Shown: positions 11,571 to 23,762 of the stretch, piece after piece
Layout: every line of letters begins with the position of its first letter
Position numbering within the stretch: position 1 is the first letter of the stretch
Source of the DNA: Colius striatus
Taxonomy: Eukaryota > Chordata > Aves > Coliiformes > Coliidae
Length of the DNA: 64,000 nucleotides
NCBI RefSeq assembly: GCF_028858725.1
Contig: NC_084773.1
Coordinates: 20,902,850-20,966,849 of the forward strand
Direction: 5' to 3'
Translations under genes and position numbers: made by a program
Notes under the pieces: generated by a model
Databases searched by the model: none
The model's input: the letters and a program-made list of their open reading frames with translations, nothing else
Told to the model about the DNA's origin: nothing

Positions 11571-14399
11571 GAAGTGTGGGCAGAAGGGGGGTGTGTGGGG
11601 CCTGGCAGCATTCCAGCCGCTGCATGGCTCCCTGCTACGGTAGCGCTGTGGGAACGATGTGAAATGGACTGCGTTTCCTTGTTGACACCTACACGATGTG
11701 TGAGCCTCCTGCGGGGACTCACCCCATGGGCCAGCTTGGCCGAAGCCTCCAGGTCTGGTGACAGCCGGAGCCCACCTGCCCCTCGCCCTGCCCGCGGCCC
11801 GTCCCCACCTACACGGCTCTCGGGGCTTTTTATTTCTCCACCTGCGCACAACGGCTGGCACAGCGGAGCCCCAAACGCACTGACACGAAACAGTCTGAAA
11901 AGGCCACTTCTGTGGTTGTGAAATCCAGGGCTGAAAAGTGAAGGGTTGCCTGTGCAAAAAGAACCCAGCTTGTCTTTGGGCATGAACTAGAAGCCTTGAC
12001 TGATCTGCTTTTCGCACAGGAGCTCTGTCTGCTCGGGTGAGCGGAGTGGGTGGTATTTGCTTCATGAGCAATTTGGTGTTCTGCTTTGCCTTCGTTATCC
12101 TTAAAAGCCCCATGTACCTCAAACCCAGCTCAGGGGCCCCGCTGTTGTGCCATTACATCTGTCAGCAGAGGCAGGAGGTGTTGCCAGGAGGTTTCGTGGA
12201 CACTTCCAGATGGCAAAGGAGTGCCAGGACTCAAAAGCCTTAGGATCTGCTCCAGGCTCTGAAAGGGATTAGCCAGACACCGGCCTTGGGGGCATCAGGA
12301 ATCTGTCCTTCAGGCTGGTCCTGTCTCTTTCCCATCGGGGCTGCTTGTGCTAACCGCCTGGCCTGGCCACTCCCCGTCCCCTTGCTGTTCCTTCCACTCC
12401 CCACCAGCTTCTGGAATATGAGTTTGTGGGACAACGAGCTGCAGTTCCTTAAACACAAGTCCAGCCTTTGTCCTCCCAGCTCTCAAACAGGGCAGCTTCC
12501 ACCCCCAAAGGTCACTGAGAACATAACACGGTTAAACGCCCCATCTTCAGTCTGACTGCCTGGACCGAGTCCAGACCACAGCAACTCACATCTGCAGTTG
12601 CAGAGAAGATCCCACCGAGCCTCACATAGATTAAACCTTTGGGGAATTTAGCAGGGAGCATCTCATAAACCTCAGCTGAGACAATGTGTGAGCTACAGCT
12701 TCTCAGAAGCCTGTTGCCTGTCCACAGGCAGATTGCTTCATGGTTAAGATGGCAAAGCCCACCCTTGCCTCCACTGGCGGGATTCAGGCTGCAATCCCAG
12801 GTTAGGCCTCTTCACACTGAATGATTTTAGCATGAATAAAAGCTGCCCACCCCCTGCTGCTTCCTCGGGGGAAACAGCCAGTGATGCTTTTCAAAGTTGT
12901 AATCACCCTAAGGCAGGGGTTTTATGGCGGGAAGGGTTGGACAACCTTTGTGATAGGTGCCCCGCTCCTGCCTGGAGTGCTCGTGGAGGCAATAAGAGCA
13001 GGGCGGCACACTAAAGGTGTGCGTGGGCTCCTGAGATAAACGTCTGCAAGGGAAGTTCAGTCGCAGTGCTTTCTGTGACCTCAGAAACCTGAACAACAGG
13101 CACCATGCAAGGAATGACCCGGATTGCGTGGCAGCCAGCAGCGAGTTCAGAGTCCACCAGCGAGTGGTTGTGCTCGGGAGGCAGCGCTGCCGTGACCTCT
13201 GCCTCTGTCCGTCTCCCCACCAAGCCGCTCTGGGCCGGGACGCAGCGACTCCGAGCTGCACGGCTGCAAGTTGATAAAACAGGTAGTTAGGAGTGAGAGA
13301 TGCAACTGTCCCAGCTGGGAGAGAATTAGCAGCGTTACATCCCGGGCAGGAGCATAGTGGTGTGAGGGAGAGAGGGGAGGATGGAGGGAGGCAGGAGGAC
13401 ACTGAAGGGAGCACCTGAGTGGAATTTTCAGCCACTCAGGCGAGCAGCAGCCTCCTGGCTTTGCAAGGAATGAGCTTTCCTTGGTGCCACGGTTCACAAA
13501 CGCCTTGTCAGGGAACAGAAGCGTTTAATAAGAACCATTCTTTAAAGCCAAGGCCTTGTGTTCTGCTGGAGGTTGGCTGAGTGTCCCCGCTGAAGTGAAC
13601 AATGGGTTAAATCAATCCCAGGTCTAACTGCTGAATTAGGACAGTGAATTACGTGGGAGCTGTGTAAGGGCCAAGCTGTGCAGAATTCTAGAGAAAGTAC
13701 CAACTGAAACTTCTGAGCCTGTGTCACTGGAGAGGTGTGAGTCAGGGAGAACCCCAGGGAGCCTCTGGCTGGGTGTGTGGTTGCAGGGAGCCGCGGTCCC
13801 GGTACGCCCGGCCGTGCCAGGCAGGGACAGGTGCCCTTCCTGGGCAGGCAGCGGGTGTTTGCTGGAGGCCTCTGTCACAAGGCCATGGCACAGCAGCCGT
13901 GCTCCCAGTCTCCCCAGGAGGTGAGGCCGTCACGCTGCTGCCTGCCAGGGCACATCCTCAGCGGGAGCAGTCGGCGTGACAGCGCTGGTACCAGGATACC
14001 ACCCCAAATTCAGCCTCGGGTTTAGTATTCTGGGCAATCTGCTAAAACCCCCTGTGAAGCATGGGTGTCAATGTGCATTCCTGCCCATGATTTGTGTGCT
14101 GGGGCTGGCTGTCAGCTGCCGCTGGGCAGTGACTCCCTGCACCCGGGCACGAGCCTGACAGAGGCTGCTGTGGATCAGCCCTGGAGGTCCATCAGTCAGA
14201 GCTATAAATACATTGGAGCTGGAGTGTGGTGGAGGAGATAAATCTTCATACAACCGTATGTTTTCACAGAACAAGATGCAGCCGCCCCTTCTCAGTGTCC
14301 AGCTCTGATGAATGTTCTTGTTTGGGTAAAGTTGTGCCCTTCAAAAGTCTGTCTTCTAGCGGGTAGCTCAGCTTTGATTAAAAATCCTCTGCCCTTTCT

Positions 14400-14670
14400 T
14401 AGGAGCATGGCTCGCATAGCAAAATGAGCCTGACAGACAATTGGCTTGTTAATAACTGCAATTAAGCAGTATGGGGGCTTGGTTTTATTAGAGTTTACTG
14501 GTAAAACTACAGAATGTTTTATGAAGCTTGTTTCATGGCAATGAAATGATGGATCGTTTTGCAGAGGAATGCCGTGGAAATCCCTCTTTTGTTTCCTGGC
14601 TCCCGAGATTTGCGCTGGTTTTCAGCGTGAAGGAATTCCTTTGGCTCCTCTTTGTTATTCACCATTGCTA
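14400..14670. promoter_or_regulatory. Candidate conserved non-coding element
   Basis: This is a low-GC block rich in homeodomain-type cores (TTAATAACTGCAATTAAG near 14449) with few simple repeats. It stands out from the GC-rich flanks. No open frame of note runs through it. The regulatory role is inferred from composition only. Confidence 0.22.
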
Positions 14671-17600
14671 ACTTTATGAACCCCTCACCCCAGGGACCCC
14701 TCTGTGGTGGTCCCTCACCAGTGGGTCAGATGAAGTGTAACGTCAAAGCCACTCGAAACACAGCTGTTTGTTAATAAAGTGGTGAGAAATGGGGCTTCAC
14801 CCATCCTGCTTGGCCCCTGGAGGCTGGAAACAGCCCCATCTTCCAGTGAAAGGGAGTATTTGCTGGAAATACAGTACCTGTAAATGAATTTGGGGGTAAT
14901 TTTGAAGAGATGGGGAACCTGGAAGGCATTGTGCCATCATCTCTGCACAGAAGCTGGGAACTGGGAGTCATTGGTGTCACAAAGCACTGACCACCCCTCT
15001 GGTGAAACATTTTCTAGAGTAAGTTGTGAAGTAATGGAATGAACCCAGACAAGGGCGACAAGAAAGGAGGATGGTTTGCAGGTCAGGACTTCATCAGAGG
15101 GCACAGGACAGAGACAGCTGTTACCACAAAGCTGCTGCTGGAACCATCAGGTCAATATTGACCCGTGTGGAAAAGGGAAAGGGGAATGAGACAACCCTCC
15201 TGTGAGAGAAAGGACAAGCACAGACAGCAGGAGAGAGGAGCAGGCAGGGCTTGGGCTGGGGTTGTTGTGCAGAAGGAGGAAACTTCATGTGGGGAGAGTC
15301 ACAAAAGGTTGTCAAATCAAAGAGCCAAAGGCTGGAAGAGTTTTGGTAACCGGTAATAAACAAAGACACTCATGCTTTTAAAGACTAAATTAAAGGTAAG
15401 GTAGTGAAAAGAGTCAGTGAGAGCCTTTGTGGTGATTTAAATGGCTCGAGGGCAGGTGTTCAGCAAGGGCTTGGCAAAGGGCCCCCGGCTGTGGGGGCTG
15501 TGGCAGGGGGAGCAGCGGGGCTGGGCTGGGCTGGCTCTGCAGAGCAAGGGCAGTGCCAGCAGTGGGATGGGATGCTGAACCCCGGCATATGGGGGAGTGA
15601 CTCTTCCTGCAAGGAACAAGGCAGGAGTGAGGAGAGGCAGGGGAAAGTCCTGGAGCCCCAGACCCAGGGCCTGTTCACAAAGGCCAGCAGAAGCAGCTCC
15701 TTCAGCCTCCTCTGTAAAGGCAGGTTTTGGCAGTTCTGTGTTTGACCTTTGCCCTCTTTCCACAGTGCAGTGTTTGCAGGATAACCCTTCTTGCTTGTCT
15801 TCACCTCAGCATTTATCTAGCAGCAGGGGACCATTGTCTCGGGGCAGCTCTCTGTGCCTCTGACATCCCTTAATTAAACTGTGACATTTGCCAAGTATGG
15901 AAAAGCAAAATACTGGAGGAAAAGAAAACCACCCTCACTGCCTTCTCATTAGACCACTGTATTCATGAGGCTTGGGTGCAGCAGAGGAGAGCAGTACAAA
16001 GCATGTTTATAATGAGCTTCAGTAAAGGTGCCCTTGATATTAGCTTGTCCCTAATCGTATGAGCTTTGATCCTGATTTCTTCAAGAGATGTTTTACTGTG
16101 CCCTTAGATATCACTGGTAGACCTGGACAGTTCTTCTTTGTCCAGTTTATGAGAGAGGAAAAAAAGTTGCAACTGGAAGGTGGTTGCAGGGGAAGTTTCG
16201 GTGAGCTGCACGCTCAGAGTCTGTCCCAGGAACCACAAGTAGGTTCTGCAGGAGGAAGAACGCACTCTCAGGTGGTAGAGAACGTGTGCCCTGGGACAGA
16301 GGAGTCAGGTGCTGTGTGGATGGCTGTGTGTCACGCTCAGCTGCCTCACACGGGAGAGAGGAAAGCTTTGGGAGCACCAGGAAAGCTCTGGGGAATACTG
16401 CAGTGCTGCAGAGCTGCACAAGCCCAGCTGACAGCACGAGACTCTGGGCCAGTCCACTGTCCTTCGGATGACATCTCCGGGAGCCCCGTGGAAGGGGAGT
16501 TTTGCTTCTGTCACCTTGGAGTGCCTTGATTCAGACTGAGCACCTGCCCTGCCTTGGAAGACCACTGAAGTCTGGTTTTCTAATATGAATGGTTGAGTGT
16601 TTTCCTCACCATTAAAGCAATCAAACAAGATGCAAACTCAGGGCAATTTTAAAGCTGCTTTTATAAATCAACTTGGCGTTTTGCTGCCTGACAGATCTGA
16701 AAGCAGAGGCCTCTGAAATCCTTGCAGGAGTATGGCATGGCTGTAGCAAATACAGTTCCTACTCAGGAGAGACCAAGTCTAGGGGCTTTTCTATTTCCAC
16801 CTGTGCCAGTGATGAGGCTTCCTAGAACTGGGCTGAGCTCACCGAGCGAGGAGCCTTTGCTGCAGAGGGAGCTCAGGTGCTGACTGGTGGGCTGCTGCCT
16901 TCATCCACCGGAGCCTTAGATTTGATCTTAGGGGAAGCTGGCATCAGGGTGATCCTGGAGAATCATCTGCAGTGTAAGAACCTCCATAGCTTGTGAACCT
17001 TCCTCTTCCCAGCAGGAGCACAGGATCAAACCTGCTGAGCCGTCCTGGGTCCCCTGCCACGAGTTCCCTTCTCTGGTGCCTTTTCATCTTCCATCAATAT
17101 TAACAAGGGTTCTTTCACCCTGAAAATGCTAAAATGCATCCAGAGATGCCTCCACCAGGCCTAGGGGCTCTCCCTCAGCCTCGCCAGGGTCAGTTCTGCA
17201 GTGAGGCTGTGCAGTTGTTCTGCAACAACGACGTGTCTTCCCTTACCCATGGGCAGAGAGGAGACTTTGAGCAATCACACACCCCGGTGACTTCTTGCCA
17301 TTGCCGAACCAGGTTGTGTTGAATCCACAGCCACAGGGAATACAGCACTTCCAGAGCTGCACCCCTCAGGGTGCCTGTTGGGAGGTCACAGGCAGGAGGC
17401 AATGCCAGTCTGGGCTTCGGCTCTGCCCCGCTGAGAGCTTTACAACAGGCAGGGGAAAAACATTAATCCCGGAGCTTCAGAGCTGTGCCCTCGGATGAAG
17501 TTCCAGCACAGTGAAAGCTGTGCTGCTGCCATTCACCGTGTGTCTGCACTGCATTAATCATGACTCAGTGGAAAACCTCATTTTATCGGTGTGAGTGAGT

Positions 17601-17739
17601 GCTATTAGGGGGCAGGTCTGGTGCTGAGGGTGACATCCTGCCAGCAAGGTACTGAGCTAACCTTTAGAGATGCTGTGAAAGCAGTTCTGATCCATTGTCT
17701 TCTGGATGTCTATGTGCTCCTTTCCCCTCCCCCTTTTCT

Positions 17740-17970
17740 TTTTCCCCTTCAGCTATCTGCACATTACTCCGATGAAATTACTCAGGGAATCAATCACTGC
17801 CCAATGAAAAGCACCTAATCAAACAGCTACGTCTTGCATCTCACCCTTGTCTCTCTCACCCCCACACATGACTTTGCATGTGAATCTTTAAGACCTGTGT
17901 GCCCTATATTCTCTCACTCTAATGCTGCAATTAATCACATTACATAACCAGCCTACTGCTGTTTCTAATT
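17740..17970. promoter_or_regulatory. Candidate conserved non-coding element
   Basis: This AT-richer block contains several homeodomain-like sites (CAATTAATCACATTAC near 17930, CTAATTAAAT near 17966) and ATGACTTTGCATGTG near 17868. It directly precedes the CpG-bearing patch at 18060-18400, so the two may form one regulatory unit. This is inference from composition. Confidence 0.22.
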
Positions 17971-18059
17971 AAATTTTGGGGGCTGGGGTGGAGGGGGGGA
18001 AGGGAAGGAAGAAAGAACCCTGCATTTAAGCACCGTGAAGGGCCTGTCTTGAGCTGACA

Positions 18060-18400
18060 ATGGCAGGAAGCAGCGAGGGAAGGCTCCCTCCATCCTCCTC
18101 CTCGCACCCCCGTGCGCCGGGAGCTGCGGCGCAGGCCCCGTCTTATGCAACATCCCACGCCGGGGTCTGACTCACGCGCACTTACCTCACCGGGGACGGG
18201 CTAAAAATAGCCTTTCATTCTTAACTCTGCACAGCCGGGCTCTGCCTCGCTTCCAAGAAGACCCTTGACGGGATTAAAATAGAGCGAGTTGTGCGCTTTG
18301 TTTCCTGCCGGAGGTGCCGGCGCTGCCGGGCTGGCTCTGCAGCACCGAGCTGCTGCACGCTGCCGCACGCACAGGACTCGGCACCCCGCTGCCATCCCTC
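18060..18400. promoter_or_regulatory. CpG-bearing promoter-like patch with MEF2 site
   Basis: A moderately CpG-rich segment holds a perfect MEF2 consensus, CTAAAAATAG, at 18201-18210. Sixteen bases to its left lies a perfect minus-strand 5' splice site: RC of ACTTAC at 18180-18185 gives GAG|GTAAGT. Together these fit the first exon of an unannotated minus-strand transcript, or a MEF2-bound enhancer. No coding potential was recognised. Confidence 0.3.
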
Positions 18401-21400
18401 GCCAGCTCGTCCCAGCTGTCAGGAGCAGGAGTTGGGCAGCGGGGAGGCTGGACGTGGGGAGGCACCGTGGTGGCCTTCCCGCAGCTCTGGGAAGGGACGC
18501 GGGGCTGGAAGCATGTGAAATCAGCCCTGCGCTGGGTGGGAAGAGGTTGCTGGTCCCAGGGTAGGGATGCAGCAGTGCCTGTGGGAACAAGCCTCCCTCA
18601 AAACCCCTCTGCAGCTGTAGCTTAGAGCCAAGCACAGCCCTGTGTGCCCCTCTCCTCAGTCGGAGGAGCAGACCAGCCCTGTTTCCCCCGTTGCCCCTCC
18701 GTGATGCTCACGGGGGTTCCGCAGCTCCACACCCGACGGCAGGCGGTTACCCAACGTTTGAGTTGAGAACAGTGACTTTCCAGCTGTCCTGGTGGCTGCA
18801 GGAGGACTGAAAGTGCAGAGCAGCCTCTCAAAAGCCAGAGAGCCAGCACACATCCGGGGAATGAGGAAATTTTAAAACCTAGCAATTGATACACCACAAG
18901 TACATCGTCTGGCTGTCCCAGAGAACAAGTTCTGAAGCTTCAGGTCGCTGTAACTGGTACTGGGCTGCTTCCCTTCTGCTTGCTCAGCATGGGAACATTT
19001 GGCCAAGAGTCATTTGGAGGGTCTGGAGATGTTTTTTTCCCTACAAATTCTGTCTTAAACAATTTGAGAGTGAAAAAGTCATAGGTAAACCCACTCTCGT
19101 TTTGCCTCCATCTGCCTCTCTGAAAACATTTGTTTCTAGGTTGACTTATTTTACCCGAGATTTCAGTTTTGTCCCTTCTTCAGGAGAGCAGTGGGGATGA
19201 GCAGAGTGAAGCAGAGTACTGCTGGGTGTTTGCTGTCCCAGGTCAGTCAGCTGGACACACTTTTTGGGGTTTTCCCATAACCACAGAGTTACTTAAACAT
19301 CAGTCCTGTGCTTGGGGAGATCCGTGGCCATTCACCGATTCCAGAGGCAACTTTACAGCACGTTTGTAAGGACTTTTAATTGGATTATAATGAACACATT
19401 AACTTTCTAAAAGTGGAGGAGACTTGTCTTTAACTTTCTGCTGCTCCCCTAGGGCACAGGCACTAGTGGGGTGAGGTACCTGTGGCCCTGTTTTACCTCG
19501 GGCGTCGGAGGCTCCCAGCAGCCCTCAGCCCTCATCCTGCAGCTGTGTGGGGACAGGGACCATCAGCATCAGTCACTTTGTGTTTTGCATCACAAAGCAG
19601 GAGAGCAGGCTAAAGAGATGCACAGCCTGAGGTTGGTATGGTCAGAACTGACAGGAGAGCAGAGAAGCTTTTGGCAGGGGATTCATTGCAAGGTGAACCT
19701 GAGCTTCTGCTTTGCAGAATGAGAGTGGAGGGAGTTCTGTGACTGGAGGTGGCAGGAGGCTTTGATGCCATGTGCATGTCTGAGGTGTTTCCCTGGCTGC
19801 TGCTAAATTGAAATCACCTGTTTGATGTGATTGAGAAAGAATGCAAATGGCCTTGCAGGAAACCTCAGGGAAGAGGAAGGAGACGCTGGTTAACTGTGAG
19901 AAAGAGAAGATGATAACAAAAGGGAGGAAGGAATAAGAGAGAGAACTGTTTAAGGAAGGAGGCACCTTAAAAAAAAAGGACCAGGATAAGGGGCAGTAAC
20001 AAGAAAAACAGGCAAAAACTTTCACATGCAAGGAGCAAAGCTCTAAAAGCAGGAAAACACAGAAAGAGGGTCTGGTTTATAAAATAGGTAAGGGAAAGCC
20101 ACCCTCTTGTAGCCTGTGTTCTAGCAGCATGGCTGTGTATATGTCCTACATCCCTGTGGCAGCGTGGGAAGGGTGTAGCTGAGGGATGCTGCTTTGGAAG
20201 GGCTGGAGCCTAATTACTGCCTCCTGTTATTTGGGACAAGTGTTTTAAATTTGCATTCTGCCCTGAGAGGCATTACTCCCTCTAATAATTTCAAGCCTTG
20301 GTGTGGAGCTGGGAGAAGGAGGTTTCTGAATAGCATAAAAGTAAGTGATGCGGCTTGGAGATGGGGCAGAACTTGTACTGGGGTGTTAAGAGCCAAGGGC
20401 TCAGCTTTGCCATTTCTCTGGTGCTGTCTGGAGGCAGGAGGGATGCCTCTTCCTGGCTGTACCATCACCTCAACATGGAGAGGGGAAGGTTGATGGAGAC
20501 TCTGTCCTTTATGTCTGGTTTTCATACTTGTTCGGTGTGGCACAGATTGGGTGCCCTGCTCTGTTGGTTGTGCTGCTCAGTGTAACATCATATGAAACTA
20601 AACCAGTCTGAGGCCCACCCAGGAGAGTCTGAGTTGATATAAAACTGAGAGAAATGCCCCAGGTGCTTTCTACAGCATCTGAGTGCACTTTGTTTTGATA
20701 GAAGGGACAGAAAGTGGAGAAGCAGGACTGTCAGCACTAGCAAAGCCTGTGAGTTAGGTGGGATGAGCTATGGGCACGTTTACAAAGGCTGTAGATGTGG
20801 GACCAGCATCCTTACTGTTGCAGTTCTCACAGCAGTGAGCTGGAAATGGAGGAGGTAAAGCTTGTTCCTGGGGGCTGCAGCCCACTGCATGGCATCCCCA
20901 AGAGGAACTGTGGCCCTGAGGCAGGGCTGAGTGTGGCTGTGTGTCTGCAGCCTCGCTGAAATGGGGGGTTCATCTCACAGAGAAAGGGGAGCAATATCCT
21001 CCCATTTGTGTTGCCAGAGACAGGGAACCAATGTAGCTTGATGCTGCACTGGTATTGGGCTAGAGAGCTCCCAGGCTGTGATCTGCACAGATCCTACTCT
21101 CTGTGTTTCCTAACTGGGCCAATAAATAAACAAATGTAGTGTGAATCTGGTGTGGGCAGCAATCTTCTCAAGGTGGGGAGCCCAGAGGAATCATTGCATT
21201 GCTGGGGGGGGGGGTCTGTCCTGGAATTGCTGGCCAAGGGAGGGAGTTGGAAGTTAAGGGGAGGGGGATGCTGATGCAAGACTGAAAAGGAGGAGGGAAA
21301 CAAAAGCAGGGGAATTCAGGCATTTCTTTGTTATGTATTGGACTCCTTAATGCAATTAATCCAAATTCCATAGGGCACAACACAAAGGGATGTGGAGAGG

Positions 21401-22767
21401 TGAGAATGTGCATGTGGCACCTTCAGTGTTTGGTTTCTGCAGACATTTCCCTCTGTGCAGCCAGCCAACATGCTGAGGGGTGCAGGCAGCTGTGGGGCAC
21501 GGGAGCCCCAGCACTGGGGAGTGTTTCCATGGGTCCCCTGCCCAGTGGGTCACTGTAAACAATGGGAGAGCTCACAGCCAGAGCTGAGAGGCTGCTCTGG
21601 CCTCGGGGACCTCAGCCAGCAGAAGCACTGCTGTGGGCTGAGCTGGTTCTGCATGCATAGGGGGTCTGTGAAGGTCTGTAAACCCCATCAGATAGGGAAG
21701 GCAGAGCAGCTGCCAAGTGGTTCATCTGCTGATGGACTGTTGTTTGGCCCTCTCCCATCCTGCTCTGAGGTCTGTGCTGGAGGGTTTGGGGGATTGTCAG
21801 CTGATGGCCTTGTTGCCTGTGGTCTGGTTGAGCAACATGCTCAGATGTTCACTCCTGGCAGAGTGAGTTTACGGGGATTAGTGTGAGTACAGGTCTTGTT
21901 ATAAGCACTGGGGGGGGAAAAGCAGGCTACCAGCCCCCCAAAATAGCAGCCAATTTCCCCAAACACTGTTGATGACCTGAAGAGAAGGAGCACATCTTGG
22001 GAATACAAGCTGGGTATGAGGTGCTGCGGTGCCAGCGTGGTCTGCTGGCTGCTGCTGTGACACGCTGCTCACACAGAGATCCTGAGTCTGTTCTATCTAA
22101 GCAGAGCAAAGCAAATCCCCTGCAGCAGCTTTGGCTCCAAACAAAGATTCAACAGAAGTCTTCATTTCTGTGTAGCTGGGACTTGTGTTTGCTCTAGTGG
22201 CATTCTGGGAGGGAGGGTGGCTGCTGTTTTTCTTTTACAGCGTAGCCCATTATTTGAGCTTTTCCAGTAACCAGATCCTCTGTGAAGGGGCTTCTGCACC
22301 CGGGAGCTGGCCATGCTGGCCATGATCTGCAGGGCTGTCACCTGGCAGGGGAAGGCTCAGAACCACAGGAACTGCACAAACCCCCCCCCAAAAAAACAAG
22401 TTGGCTTTTTTAGTTGAGGTTTTACGCCTGGTCTGAGCTGGCAGGGACAAGTCAAGTCCTTTGGGTGTGGAGGAAGAGTATTCCTGATTGATACTGATAT
22501 ATCTAGGACTGGTGCTTGATTCTGAGAATACTGCTGGATATGATTAGGAGAAGCACCCAAAAATGTTGCTGCTAGCAGTGAAATACCAGAATGTGGGGTG
22601 GGGGGTGAAAGTCCTTCACTGAGATTTGGGGTGTGGTCGTCACCGTTGCAGGTCTTGGGAAGTCTGATGCACCCCATCAGTCCGTGACCAGTTTCTCTTT
22701 ACAGACTTTTGAGGGGAGATGATTTTACCTGTCTTGTTTAGGTCACTGTGTTGAGGTGACAGTGGAA

Positions 22768-23082
22768 ATGTTCTTCAGGCAGCGTGTTGTGTTCATTTTA
22801 TGTTACACACAAAGCACAGAAACCTGGATGCTCAAAAACACCCCACACAGAAGTGTTTCTCCATCTCTTCCTCATCCTCTGAAGGGTGAGCTGGAAGCTC
22901 TTGCTGAGGGAGGAGCATGCTTAAAGATTGGAAATGAACTCGTGGAGTCTCCTGATGAGCTCAAACTTCAGCCCACGTTTCCAAGTCTCCACATCTTGAA
23001 GAGCAACTTCTCCCACTTGCCTGACTTTTGTCCCGAGGAGGAGGAGGCTTGTTCTGCATCAAGTGACAGAGATGAGGCTTAG
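22768..23082 (+). other. Unexplained 104-codon open frame
   Basis: The frame runs from an ATG at 22768 to a TAG that follows an acidic tail (four Glu, then Ala-Cys-Ser-Ala-Ser-Ser-Asp). I recognise no domain or family. The second half is unusually protein-like for this window, with balanced charge and few Cys or Trp. No promoter, splice site or poly(A) context supports expression, and chance is the likelier explanation. Confidence 0.12.
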
Positions 23083-23477
23083 AGCGCTTTACTCCCGCTT
23101 GCAAGTACAACGGCAGAGTATGTGGGCATCTCTGTGCTGGCCCTGCCACGGGACTGTGGCTGGGTGGGTTTGGCAGTGCAGGTGTCAGCCCTGAGCATTC
23201 CTGCCTGGTTCCACCTGCTGCCCTGGGGCTGCCCAGGCACCGTGGGGAAGAGGGACTGTCTGGCACCGCTTGCTTGCTCAGCCCGTGTGATTCAGCTGTT
23301 GATGCTATAGTTAAACCATAAGTTTAATATCTCACTTCACTGCTGTGCTTTGAGAGAAATCTCTCTAAAGGAAATTTCTCTTCAAGCAGCATGTGTTTTA
23401 CGTGCAAAGGGAGAACTTCCATGGCCTCAGCATTGTACTCTCAGCATTACCCAGCATTGATTCCAGTCCCTGCGGGG

Positions 23478-23762
23478 ACTGACACGAAAGCTGGAGAGGG
23501 GCTTTGTGCAGGGACACGTAGTGATAGGAGAGGGGAAATGGCTTCAAACTTAGAGTGGAGATTTAGATTCAATATTAGGAAGAAGCTCTTCACTGTGAGG
23601 CACTGGCAGAGGCTGCTCAGAGAGGCTGTGGCTGCTTTATCCCTGGCAGAGTTTAAGGGCAGGTTGGATGGGGCTTAGGGCAGCCCGGTCTGGTGGAAGG
23701 TGTCTCTGCCCATGGCAGGGGAGTGGGAGTGAGGTGATGTTTAAGGTCCCTTTCAACCCAGC
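23478..23762 (+). mobile_element. CR1 LINE fragment, 3' end
   Basis: The sequence follows the common avian CR1 3' consensus from memory. It has a GAAAGCTGGAGAGGGGCTTT start, 'gggacacgtagtgatagga', 'ttagattcaatattaggaag', 'ggttggatggggctta', 'ctgcccatggcagggg', and 'aaggtccctttcaaccca' at the end. It is 5'-truncated and lacks the terminal ATTCTATG repeats, so the last bases have been lost or diverged. It belongs to a different CR1 subtype from the copies at 3.9 and 37.5 kb. Confidence 0.92.

Larger units (their letters stand above)
11571..23477. other. Non-coding upstream DNA
   Basis: No exon of a known protein is recognised. The span includes two lower-GC patches resembling conserved non-coding elements (14400-14670 and 17740-17970), a promoter-like patch at 18060-18400, and an unexplained 104-codon open frame at 22768-23082. 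A run of ten G occurs near 21205. Everything else reads as unremarkable unique DNA. Confidence 0.5.

Noticed and set aside
10983..12122. 379-codon minus-strand frame across the 11-kb CpG island, and a 287-codon + frame at 10780-11643
   Set aside because: DNA of this GC content rarely contains stop codons; frames are open on both strands at once and show no domain.
12834..14778. Isolated AATAAA hexamers upstream of BHLHE40 (for example near 12835 and 14773)
   Set aside because: No associated exon, T-rich context or downstream G/T element; such hexamers are frequent by chance.
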